From assembly GCF_002264395.1 (NCBI RefSeq), contig NZ_NFVA01000033.1, forward strand, positions 1-64,000: 64,000 bases of DNA, read 5' to 3'. Both the position numbers and the translations under genes were made by a program. Under the pieces are notes generated by a model. The model made no database searches and was not told where the DNA came from. It saw only the letters and a program-made list of their open reading frames with translations. Positions 33,568-42,408 of this stretch are shown here, piece by piece; positions within the stretch are counted from its first letter, which is position 1; each line of letters starts with the position of its first letter. This stretch comes from Paenibacillus sp. VTT E-133291 (GTDB taxonomy: Bacteria > Bacillota > Bacilli > Paenibacillales > Paenibacillaceae).

Positions 33568-33624
33568 AAGCGGCAAGACAAGGAATTTAAACTACAGTTG
33601 ATGCTGTATCCTGTCTTGCCGCTT
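33568..33624 (+). other. Long hairpin between GH2 and GH31 genes
   Basis: AAGCGGCAAGACA pairs with TGTCTTGCCGCTT, extended by two pairs past a bulged A, and the loop holds a further TACAG/CTGTA stem. It ends seven bases before AAGGAGGG of the next gene and lacks a T-run. It may be a processing or stability element in a polycistronic mRNA, or a weak terminator. Confidence 0.6.
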
Positions 33625-33644
33625 CATTTGAAGGAGGGAAGGGT

Positions 33645-36600
33645 TTGAGAACAATTTATAATCACTTTGGTATGTGGAGGCTTGCAATCATGATCCTTGT
33701 GATTACAGGGCTCATGATTCGCCCGGAAAGCGCCCATGGGGCTTCCGTTGGCAACATTTCTGACTTCGTAAAGAAAGATAATAAGACTTTTGAAATCACG
33801 TCAGGCTCTGACAAGATTAGAGTAATTTTTGAGCGGGAGGATATGTTCCGGATTTGGCTTGGTGTGAATGGGCAATTCAAAGAATTGGCAGGAAAAAGTG
33901 CGGAAAAGCCGATTGAGCCAATTGTCATCAAGGATAATTTCGGACCTGTTAATGTAAAGTGGTCTGATGAAGGCATGTATTACAAGATGGAAACAGGGAA
34001 ATTCGTGCTGAGAGCCTACAAGAATCCGTTAAAGTTCGCCATGTACAAAAGTGACAACCAAACGGTGGTGTGGGAAGAATCTGCTGGATTGAACTATAAC
34101 GGACAGTCAGCCTCACAACAGCTTATCCGGGGTGAGGATGAATATTTCTACGGCGGCGGTATGCAGAATGGATTCTTCAACCATCGTGATCGCAAAATTA
34201 CGATCGCTAACAACTATGGGGATTGGGGAAGCGGTACAGTTTCGAATCCTGCACCATTCTATTTGAGTACTGCAGGATACGGAGTGCTTCGTAACACTTT
34301 TCAAAGCGGTACTTATGATTTTGATTCGACCGTCAAGCTGACGCATAACGAAAATCGGTTTGATGCTTATTATTTCTACGGTGAGACAATGAAAGATATT
34401 TTAAACGCTTATACAGATCTTACAGGTAAACCGTCCTTGATTCCTCGTTGGGGTATGGGACTTGGTGATGCGGATTGTTACAACAGAGATCCAGAAAAGA
34501 CCTCCGATGTCGTTAACCTTATTGCCAAAAAATATCGGGAAAACGATATGCCAGGAGCCTGGATTTTACCGAATGACGGATATGGTTGCGGTTATACGAA
34601 TCTAGGCAACACCGTTGACGAACTACATAAGGAAGGTTTCTATACCGGATTATGGACTCAAAATGGTGTTGATAAAATCGCACAGGAAGTTGGTGTAGAG
34701 GGTACGAGGCTGGCTAAACTCGACGTTGCCTGGGTGGGACCTGGATACGATTTCGCCCTGGGTGCCAGCAAACAGGCGTTTACAGGAATTGAAGATAACT
34801 CTGATGACAGAGGTTATGTCTGGTCCGTTGGTGGCTGGGCAGGTACCCAGCGATATTCTACCGTATGGTCCGGAGATCAGTCGGGCAGCTGGGAATACAT
34901 TCGATTCCATATCCCGTCGATGATCGGGGCAGGGCTATCTGGGATGCCATACTCAACCGGTGATATTGATGGGATATTCGGAGGTAGTGCTAAAACCTAC
35001 GTACGAGACTTGCAGTGGAAGATTTTTACTCCAATCCTGATGAACATGTCTGGTTGGGCAGCCAAAGATAAGCAGCCTTGGGTATGGGGGGAACCTTATA
35101 CGAGCTATAACAGAGAGGCATTGAAGCTCAGACAGCAATTGACACCATACTTTTATACCTATCTCAATGAGTCTTACGAATCCGGAGCCCCGATCATGCG
35201 GGGAATGATCTATTCTTATCCGAATGATCTGAACTCGAAGGGAACGTTAACACAATATCAATTCATGTCCGGGGAATCGTTCCTGGTTGCACCAGTTTAT
35301 ACCGACACGACAATGCGAAACGGAATATATCTTCCGAAAGGAAAATGGATCGATTACTGGACAGGAGAAGAACATTACGGTTCAAAAATGTTAGACGAAT
35401 ACAATGCTCCACTGGATCGTTTGCCGCTTCTAGTAAAGGGTGGAGCAATCATCCCGATGTATCCTGAATCGTTATACGATGGTCAGGTTCCTCCTGATCC
35501 AATTACTTATGAAATATATCCTTATAAATCCTCAAGCTTTACGATGTATGAAGATGATGGTACATCGAAGGAGCATCGTACAGGCAAATTTGCAAAAACA
35601 TTAATAACCTCCACCGCTCCTGAGCAAGGGAGTGGAGACTTGATTATCAAGGTTGGAGCAAGCGTAGGTGACTATAAAGGCAAATTGGAGTCACGTAAGA
35701 ATCAGTTTACAATCCATATGCCAGATCACCCGGAGGCTGTTTCTGTAGATGGAACATCCTATCCTGAATTGCAGTCCAAAGCAGCATGGGATGGAGCAAC
35801 AAGTGGCTGGTACTATGCTAAGCAAGACAAAGGCGGCATCCTGTACATTAAAACACCATCCATATCCACTGATAAGGAATTTGTTGTGAAAGTCGCAGGA
35901 TTTACAGCAGATACGACTCCACTAGTAGATGCTGTCAAAATTGAGCTGCCTCAGGTGGACACAGACCCAAGTCGTATTCCACAGGAAGATATGATTGCAA
36001 CTGCAACGAATGCGGCTTCTTATACGCCAGCAGCTAATGTGCTGGATGGCAGCTATGAATCGATATGGCTTTCTTCAGCAAATGCTGGAAGTAAGCAGAG
36101 CATCACTTTAGACCTGGGGATTAAACAGTATGTGAATAAAATAAAATACTTGCCAAGACAGTATGGTGGCAAAGACGGCATAATTACAGGTTACAAGCTG
36201 TATACGAGTAAGGATGGAACTAACTATACGCTCGTAAGCAGTGGACAATGGAATGAAGACAAACTAGAGAAGACGGTGAATTTTGATACAGTAGAAGCTA
36301 TTTTTGTGAAGCTTGAAGCGACAGAAGCTGTTGGGGGTGTCGTATCTGCTGCAGAGATCAATCTGTACCGTGATCTATCACAGCCTTCACCGACAGCGAT
36401 ACCTAAAAATGAGATGACAGCCTCAGCGAAAAGCTTCCAGCCTGGTGCGGAAGCAGCTAAAGCGATTGATGGGGACCGGAATTCCGCATGGCATACGAAA
36501 TGGGATGGATCCGATAAGCTCCCGCAATCCATCATTCTCGATTTAGGTAAGGTTCGCAATGTTAGCCAATTCCGGTATGCACCACGTCTGGATGCTGGGA

Positions 36601-38525
36601 ACGGAACCATTACCTCATACAACCTTTACGTCAGCACGGATGGAGAATTATATACGAAGGTATCCAGTGGTACATGGCTCAGAAACAACTTGAAAAAATA
36701 CATCCTTTTCGATAGTGTTTCCGCCCGCTATGTGAAGCTTGAAGCAGCTGTTGCACTTGGAGGATTCGCTTCGGCTTCGGAGGTCGATGTCTACGAGGCG
36801 CCGAAGGCAGCACCTGAAGTCCGTTTGATTTCAGAAGGCAAACCTGCTACAGCAGACAGTACGGATCAAGCGCATCCGGCTGGCCTTGCTAATGATGGGG
36901 ATATGGACACATTCTGGTCAGCGGCGGATACGAACAATGGTACTAGCTGGACGGTTGATCTTGGTATGATGCATTCCATTAAATCCTCCGAGGTTTCTTT
37001 TGAGCATAGTAACAAGGCTTATCAGTACAAAATTGAAGTTCGGGAAACCGCGAACTCCAATTGGATTACGGTAACGAATCGAACGAATAATCAGGAAACT
37101 GGCACCATTCAGGATACATTTGGAAGCCAGGGTAGATTCGCTAGAATTACGATCACCGGACGGCCTGATGCTCAATCAAAGGCTGCTGTTCGTGAATTTA
37201 AACTGTTCGGCATCCCACTGGAAGACGGACAGAAGGTTACTGGCATAAAGCTTGACCGTGAGGCCCTCTCACTTAAGGCGTTGGATGCCCCGGTTCAATT
37301 GAAAGCGGTCATTGAGCCTGAGAATGCTGGTAATAAGACAGTTAAGTGGGTAAGCAGCGATCCTGGTGTTGCCAGCGTGGACAGTAAGGGATTGGTCACA
37401 CCAAAAGGGCAGGGCACGACATCGATTACCGCGACGACGGAAGAAGGCGGATTTACAGCAACAAGTGTGGTGACGGTCACTGGACAGAGCAACCTAACCG
37501 AAATTCCGCAAAGTCAAATGAGTGCAGAAGCTACGAGCTATGAAGCAGGCGAAAACGATCCGAATTTGGCATTGGATGGCGATCCGGATACACATTGGCA
37601 TACGAAGTGGTTTAACGTTGATCCACTTCCGCAGTCGATAATGGTGAATCTGGGCGGAAAGTATACCATCAGCAAGCTAGGATACTTACCTCGGCCGGAT
37701 GAAGGTAATGGCACAATTACTGCTTACAACGTGTACACAAGCACCGATGGTGTGAATTACACGCTCATGACAAGCGGGAACTGGCTGCGAAACAAACAGC
37801 TTAAGGAAGTGAATTTCGCTCCGGTGAAAGCGACTCACATTAAGCTGGAAGCTGTAAAAGGCGCGGGTGAATTCGCATCCGCAGCTGAGATTACGGTGTA
37901 TCAAGTGAAGCAGGAATCGGCTCAAGTCCAAGCCGTATTGAGTGCTGATGCATCCGTTACTGCCGGCAAGCCTTTTGTTGTCCGGTATGATGTGAACAAT
38001 ATCTCCGGGAAGGTATTTGCACAGGACCTCACCATTCAGTACGATGCTGACCGTATGGATTATGTATCTGCTAAATCACTGATCCAAGGTGTTGCGATTG
38101 TTGAAGAGACAACTAAAACACCTGGAAAGCTTCGTTTGATTATGGCGAGTGAAGGTGCGGAACACGGATTAAGCGGAAATCAACAAATTGCCGAGCTGAC
38201 ATTCCAGGCAAAAGAAGTATCGGAGACGGTTACCGTTAATATCAGTGTGTCAGAAGTACTGCTAGGTGATGAAGACGGAACAGAAACCACAACTGCACCA
38301 GCCACAATCTCTGTAAAAGTGAAACCAGAGCAAACAGGAGTATCAGGCGATCTTAACGGCGACGGAAAAGTCAGTATTGGTGACTTGGGTATCGTTGCTG
38401 CACACTACGGCAAAGATTCATCAAGTCCTGATTGGCAGCAAGCGAAGCGTGCGGATATGAATGGTGACGGTAAGATCGATATTACAGATCTTGCTCAATT
38501 AGCGAAACAAATCGTAAATCTCTAA
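33645..38525 (+). CDS. GH31 enzyme, probable alpha-N-acetylgalactosaminidase, with four CBM32, cohesin and dockerin
   Basis: Secreted GH31 enzyme of 1626 residues. Signal peptide about 1-33; catalytic part about 60-640; beta domains to 765; CBM32 at 775-912, 914-1048, 1055-1195 and 1285-1420; Big2 1198-1283; cohesin 1428-1560 (FAQDLTIQY, TPGKLRLIMASEG); dockerin 1565-1626. The nucleophile region reads KLDVAWVGPGYDF (Asp360) instead of the WxDMNE of alpha-glucosidases, and the acid/base is probably Asp411 in WSGDQSG. This pattern matches the GH31 branch described as alpha-N-acetylgalactosaminidases acting on Tn antigen, so GalNAc release from Ser/Thr is the likely job. The start is TTG with AAGGAGGG (33631-33638) before it. 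Family is certain, specificity inferred. Confidence 0.9.
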   Translation: MRTIYNHFGMWRLAIMILVITGLMIRPESAHGASVGNISDFVKKDNKTFEITSGSDKIRVIFEREDMFRIWLGVNGQFKELAGKSAEKPIEPIVIKDNFGPVNVKWSDEGMYYKMETGKFVLRAYKNPLKFAMYKSDNQTVVWEESAGLNYNGQSASQQLIRGEDEYFYGGGMQNGFFNHRDRKITIANNYGDWGSGTVSNPAPFYLSTAGYGVLRNTFQSGTYDFDSTVKLTHNENRFDAYYFYGETMKDILNAYTDLTGKPSLIPRWGMGLGDADCYNRDPEKTSDVVNLIAKKYRENDMPGAWILPNDGYGCGYTNLGNTVDELHKEGFYTGLWTQNGVDKIAQEVGVEGTRLAKLDVAWVGPGYDFALGASKQAFTGIEDNSDDRGYVWSVGGWAGTQRYSTVWSGDQSGSWEYIRFHIPSMIGAGLSGMPYSTGDIDGIFGGSAKTYVRDLQWKIFTPILMNMSGWAAKDKQPWVWGEPYTSYNREALKLRQQLTPYFYTYLNESYESGAPIMRGMIYSYPNDLNSKGTLTQYQFMSGESFLVAPVYTDTTMRNGIYLPKGKWIDYWTGEEHYGSKMLDEYNAPLDRLPLLVKGGAIIPMYPESLYDGQVPPDPITYEIYPYKSSSFTMYEDDGTSKEHRTGKFAKTLITSTAPEQGSGDLIIKVGASVGDYKGKLESRKNQFTIHMPDHPEAVSVDGTSYPELQSKAAWDGATSGWYYAKQDKGGILYIKTPSISTDKEFVVKVAGFTADTTPLVDAVKIELPQVDTDPSRIPQEDMIATATNAASYTPAANVLDGSYESIWLSSANAGSKQSITLDLGIKQYVNKIKYLPRQYGGKDGIITGYKLYTSKDGTNYTLVSSGQWNEDKLEKTVNFDTVEAIFVKLEATEAVGGVVSAAEINLYRDLSQPSPTAIPKNEMTASAKSFQPGAEAAKAIDGDRNSAWHTKWDGSDKLPQSIILDLGKVRNVSQFRYAPRLDAGNGTITSYNLYVSTDGELYTKVSSGTWLRNNLKKYILFDSVSARYVKLEAAVALGGFASASEVDVYEAPKAAPEVRLISEGKPATADSTDQAHPAGLANDGDMDTFWSAADTNNGTSWTVDLGMMHSIKSSEVSFEHSNKAYQYKIEVRETANSNWITVTNRTNNQETGTIQDTFGSQGRFARITITGRPDAQSKAAVREFKLFGIPLEDGQKVTGIKLDREALSLKALDAPVQLKAVIEPENAGNKTVKWVSSDPGVASVDSKGLVTPKGQGTTSITATTEEGGFTATSVVTVTGQSNLTEIPQSQMSAEATSYEAGENDPNLALDGDPDTHWHTKWFNVDPLPQSIMVNLGGKYTISKLGYLPRPDEGNGTITAYNVYTSTDGVNYTLMTSGNWLRNKQLKEVNFAPVKATHIKLEAVKGAGEFASAAEITVYQVKQESAQVQAVLSADASVTAGKPFVVRYDVNNISGKVFAQDLTIQYDADRMDYVSAKSLIQGVAIVEETTKTPGKLRLIMASEGAEHGLSGNQQIAELTFQAKEVSETVTVNISVSEVLLGDEDGTETTTAPATISVKVKPEQTGVSGDLNGDGKVSIGDLGIVAAHYGKDSSSPDWQQAKRADMNGDGKIDITDLAQLAKQIVNL

Positions 38526-38573
38526 CAGAGGCTGACATCCTGAACAAAATTATAAAAATGAGGTGAGAAGAAT

Positions 38574-39299
38574 TTGAACAGTAATCGATGGTACAAAAAG
38601 GCGGTAATAATGACCATGATCGCCGTGATTTTAAGCTGTGTATCTTTTACGAACCCTGTAGTGAATGCAGATGCATCCAATGCTACGCCTTCAGCTACTT
38701 TAGCAGGGAGTAAGAAGGTTGTTGCGCCGGGAGAGTCTTTTACCGTGAAGTATGGCATCACCAGTGTCTCCAGTGATGTGTATGCACAGGATATTACCTT
38801 TGAATTTGATCCGGCTGTCATGGAATACCTTCCAGATTCAATCCGCTCTCTGCAGGAAGGCGTAATTATTATCAATGAACCAACTACAAGTACTCCCGGT
38901 AAGCTACGGGTTCTCTTGGCAAGTTTGGGTAGTCAGTATCCGATTACTAGCGATGCTGAAATTGTTGAACTTGGTTTCAAAGCAGCAGATGTAATACAAG
39001 ACACAGCGGGAGTTATCCGGCTTACTCAAGCGATAATAAGTGACAGTCAAGGGGAAGAATCCGTGCTCCAACCGGCAACCTTAACCATTCAGATCAGAGT
39101 AAATACGGAATTATCTATAGACGTGAATGGTGATGGCAAAGTGAGTATTGGTGACTTAGCGATTATCGCAGCGAAGTATGGCATAGATTCGAGCAGTTCG
39201 GAGTGGGATGCTGTGAAACGACTTGACCTCGATAGAAGCGGTACGATTGATGTTGCTGATTTGGCAATAGTAGCGAAGAAAATAGTTGAACAAGAGTAG
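38574..39299 (+). CDS. Stand-alone cohesin-dockerin adaptor protein
   Basis: Small secreted protein of 241 residues with no enzyme domain. A signal peptide occupies about 1-32 (ending VVNA), one cohesin about 42-178 (YAQDITFEFDP, TPGKLRVLLASLG) and one dockerin about 182-241 ([13 protein letters not shown] in the first loop, DLDRSGTIDVADL in the second, where Ser replaces the usual Asp of the loop). The start is TTG at 38574 with AGGTGAG upstream. It lies between GH31 and sialidase genes with 48-base gaps, so it is cotranscribed. By module content it can only connect proteins: a dockerin to dock and a cohesin to receive, that is, a chain extender or spacer. This is inferred from module identity. 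Confidence 0.88.
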   Translation: MNSNRWYKKAVIMTMIAVILSCVSFTNPVVNADASNATPSATLAGSKKVVAPGESFTVKYGITSVSSDVYAQDITFEFDPAVMEYLPDSIRSLQEGVIIINEPTTSTPGKLRVLLASLGSQYPITSDAEIVELGFKAADVIQDTAGVIRLTQAIISDSQGEESVLQPATLTIQIRVNTELSIDVNGDGKVSIGDLAIIAAKYGIDSSSSEWDAVKRLDLDRSGTIDVADLAIVAKKIVEQE

Positions 39300-39348
39300 T
39301 CAAGGCGAGTAGATACATGGTTATCCAAACCTAAGGAGGACTAATATT

Positions 39349-42300
39349 TTGAAGAAATTCGCAATCATTATTCTTTCGATCCTGATGGTGGCCATTATGT
39401 TTCCATTCACTGCGCTAGCCAATCCAGCAGAACAAGACAAACAGACCGATCCAAGACTTGTGCTTAGAGTAGAGAATAAACAAATTCACAATGCTAATTT
39501 TACGAATCTGGATGATAAGGTAGATGCGCTTAAAGCCTTAGATGAAGGGACTATCATTGTCCGGTTCCGCTACACGGGTTCTACAATTATGTCGTTATTC
39601 TCCTTAAGTAATAATACGTTGCCGAATGGTCACTTCCATCTATATATCACACCTTCTGCCATCGGAAGTGAGAACCGGTATGAAGAGCCTGGGAAGACAG
39701 CGTCTAATACACATGTTAAAGCTGATGTTACGGTGAAAGAGAATGAAGTGCATACCGTAGCCATGGTTGTAGATAAAGTAGAAGGTTATAAATATTTCCT
39801 TGATGGGAAACTCCTCAAGCAAGACACAACTACAGCAAAAAAGTTTCTCAATAATATTTATGCACCAAACCGTGCCGAGTTAGGTAGAACAGAGAGAAAA
39901 TCCGGTTCTAATAACTATCCGTTTAATGGAGAGATTGACTTTGCTGAAGTGTATAGCGAACCGCTGGCGGATCAAGATTTGATTGCTGTAACGGGTGTAA
40001 CAAGTAAGACTCCGGTTCAAAATCCGTTGCCTGAGCAGGCTTTAATCACTGATCCGTATAACGTTTATTATCCAGGACTGTACGGATCGGATGCATACCG
40101 CATTCCGTCACTTCTGTACACGGAGGATGGAACGCTGATCGCAGGAATTGATAAGCGGATCAATCATGGAGGAGATTCACCAGCTAATATTGACATGATG
40201 GTAAGACGAAGTCTGGATAACGGAAAGACTTGGGAAAGTAACGGAATTCTAATTAATAACTATCCCGGCAACGCCTCAAACATAGACCAGTCCTTACTGC
40301 AGGATAAGGAAACGAAGAGGATTTTCTCTTTAGTTCTTGGATTTCCCGAGGGTGGAGGATTTCCTACCTCGCAAAGAGGTACCGGATACAAGACGATCAA
40401 TGGAGAAAAATATTTACTTTTGAAAGATTCGAGCAATCAGGAATTTACCGTTCGGGAAAATGGAGAAGTCTATAACAGCTCAAATGTAAAAACTGCCTAC
40501 AGCGTGGACGCCTTGAGAAATTTATATAACAACAATACAAATATCGGGAATATCTTTCTTAGCAATTCGCCACTTAAACCGCTTGTTACTTCTTATCTTG
40601 AGCTATGGCACAGTGATGATGAAGGAGCGACTTGGGAGGGGCCTGTAACTTTAAACCCTTCGGTGAAAGAAGAATGGATGGTATTTCTGGGGGCAGGTCC
40701 GGGCACCGGCATTCAATTGGCGAAAGGTCCTCATGCTGGAAGACTGGTGTTCCCCGTGTACTTTACGAATGAAAATAACAGGCAAGCAAGTGCAACCATC
40801 TACAGCGATGATCATGGTGAAACATGGCATCGTGGAGAGTCTCCTAATCATGGGCGGGTCGTAGACGGGGTTACCCTTGATGAGAGAACCTTTAATGGCT
40901 CTAATAATGAACTTACAGAAGCGCAAGTAGTGGAGTTGCCAGATGGACAGCTAAAGATGTTCATGCGGAATTATTCAGGGTTTGCCCAAATCGCGACCAG
41001 CTTTGATGGTGGAGAGACTTGGGCTGCTGAAGTTGTGACAGAACGTGATCTGATTGCTGCTTACTGCCAAATGACGGCGATTCGATACGACGGCCAGATA
41101 GATGGGCAGGAAGCTGTTATTTTCGCAAGCCCTGCTAACTCGACCAGTAGAATTAACGGGACGGTGAAGGTAGGTTTAATTAAGGAAGACGGAACCTACG
41201 CAAACGGCAGAACGAAGTATAAGTTTGATTGGAAGTATTCCCAGCTGGTCAAAGAAGGCTATTATGCCTATTCAAGTTTGTCTAATCTGGGCAATGGTGA
41301 AATCGGTCTTTTCTATGAAGGAACGGGTAGTGAAGCCATGAGTTTTATTAAATTCAATACGGAATATCTCAAATGGCAGCGTCAAGGAGAAATTCAAGAT
41401 CCTAAGTTGACCTCTATCAAACTTGAATCTGTACAACCGGCAGGGTATGCAGCTAAGGATAAAGTCCAGATTAAAGCTGTCTTTAATCACTATGTCATGC
41501 TTAATGGTGATCAGACTTTGAAAGGTAAGATTGGGGATAGAGATGTTGTATTTAAATTGAAGAGTTCAAGTACAGCGGGCACAGAATATGTCTTTGAAGC
41601 AGAGTTCCCGGAGCTTACTTCAGGCGAATATCCGTTGGTAGCGGGCTTCGGGACAAATCTGGACATTAGAAATGCTTATGGAATAGCACTAGACACGCAG
41701 TCCAGTGAGAATAAGCTGAATTCGGTTATAAAGTCCAAAGCTTCTGAAGACCAAGGTACCTTAGCAACTCTGACAGGTCCAAATCAAGTGAGCGCTGGTG
41801 AAGAGTTTAAAGTTCAACTGAGCTTGAAACAGATCAAGGATCCTGTATATGCACAAGACATTACAGTTCAATTTAATACAGACATTGTGGATTTTATATC
41901 TGGAATTTCATTAGTGGATGGTGTGCAGGTAGTGGAAACCGTAACTACAGCTCCTGGACAGAGCCGTTTTCTCCTCGCCAGCGAGGGTGCAGACCACGGG
42001 GTATTAGGTAACATTCAGCTAATGGAGCTTAACTTCAAAGCAAAGCCATTACTTGAGGCTAAGTCTGGTGAAATTCGGATATCTGATGTTACGATGGGTG
42101 ATGTGAATGGTATTGAGACAAAGGTTACGGGCTCCGCTTTGACAGTTGTAGTTGCCCCTGAGGATACTGGTCTTACGGGAGATCTTAACGGCGATGGCAA
42201 AGTGAGTATCGGCGATTTAGGAATCATGGCCGCGCATTACGGTAAGGATTCCTCCAGTCCAGATTGGAGTAAGATTAAGCACGCAGATCTGAACAAGGAC

Positions 42301-42354
42301 GGCAAAATAGATATTTCTGATCTTGCTGCAATTGCGAAAAAGATTGTGGAGTAG
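39349..42354 (+). CDS. GH33 sialidase with cohesin and dockerin
   Basis: Secreted sialidase of 1001 residues. Signal peptide 1-24 (ending TALA); N-terminal CBM40-like jelly roll about 35-210; six-bladed propeller about 235-690 with the YRIP motif near 250, Asp in GGDSPANIDMM, and Asp-boxes SLDNGKTW, SDDEGATW, SDDHGETW and SFDGGETW; a beta domain to about 795; cohesin 800-935 (YAQDITVQF, APGQSRFLLASEG); dockerin 942-1001 ([13 protein letters not shown]). It should take terminal sialic acid from glycoproteins; hydrolytic versus intramolecular trans-sialidase action cannot be read safely. The start is TTG eight bases after GGAGGA. Its dockerin (GKDSSSPDW) is closest to that of the GH31 enzyme. 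Confidence 0.93.
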   Translation: MKKFAIIILSILMVAIMFPFTALANPAEQDKQTDPRLVLRVENKQIHNANFTNLDDKVDALKALDEGTIIVRFRYTGSTIMSLFSLSNNTLPNGHFHLYITPSAIGSENRYEEPGKTASNTHVKADVTVKENEVHTVAMVVDKVEGYKYFLDGKLLKQDTTTAKKFLNNIYAPNRAELGRTERKSGSNNYPFNGEIDFAEVYSEPLADQDLIAVTGVTSKTPVQNPLPEQALITDPYNVYYPGLYGSDAYRIPSLLYTEDGTLIAGIDKRINHGGDSPANIDMMVRRSLDNGKTWESNGILINNYPGNASNIDQSLLQDKETKRIFSLVLGFPEGGGFPTSQRGTGYKTINGEKYLLLKDSSNQEFTVRENGEVYNSSNVKTAYSVDALRNLYNNNTNIGNIFLSNSPLKPLVTSYLELWHSDDEGATWEGPVTLNPSVKEEWMVFLGAGPGTGIQLAKGPHAGRLVFPVYFTNENNRQASATIYSDDHGETWHRGESPNHGRVVDGVTLDERTFNGSNNELTEAQVVELPDGQLKMFMRNYSGFAQIATSFDGGETWAAEVVTERDLIAAYCQMTAIRYDGQIDGQEAVIFASPANSTSRINGTVKVGLIKEDGTYANGRTKYKFDWKYSQLVKEGYYAYSSLSNLGNGEIGLFYEGTGSEAMSFIKFNTEYLKWQRQGEIQDPKLTSIKLESVQPAGYAAKDKVQIKAVFNHYVMLNGDQTLKGKIGDRDVVFKLKSSSTAGTEYVFEAEFPELTSGEYPLVAGFGTNLDIRNAYGIALDTQSSENKLNSVIKSKASEDQGTLATLTGPNQVSAGEEFKVQLSLKQIKDPVYAQDITVQFNTDIVDFISGISLVDGVQVVETVTTAPGQSRFLLASEGADHGVLGNIQLMELNFKAKPLLEAKSGEIRISDVTMGDVNGIETKVTGSALTVVVAPEDTGLTGDLNGDGKVSIGDLGIMAAHYGKDSSSPDWSKIKHADLNKDGKIDISDLAAIAKKIVE

Positions 42355-42408
42355 TTGGCTGCCTCATTTTTACAATCAGTGGGTGTTATTATGAGAGGGG
42401 ATCAACGC

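Noticed and set aside
33645..38525. GH31 enzyme as an ordinary alpha-glucosidase
   Set aside because: The WxDMNE signature is absent; active-site context fits the alpha-GalNAc branch better.
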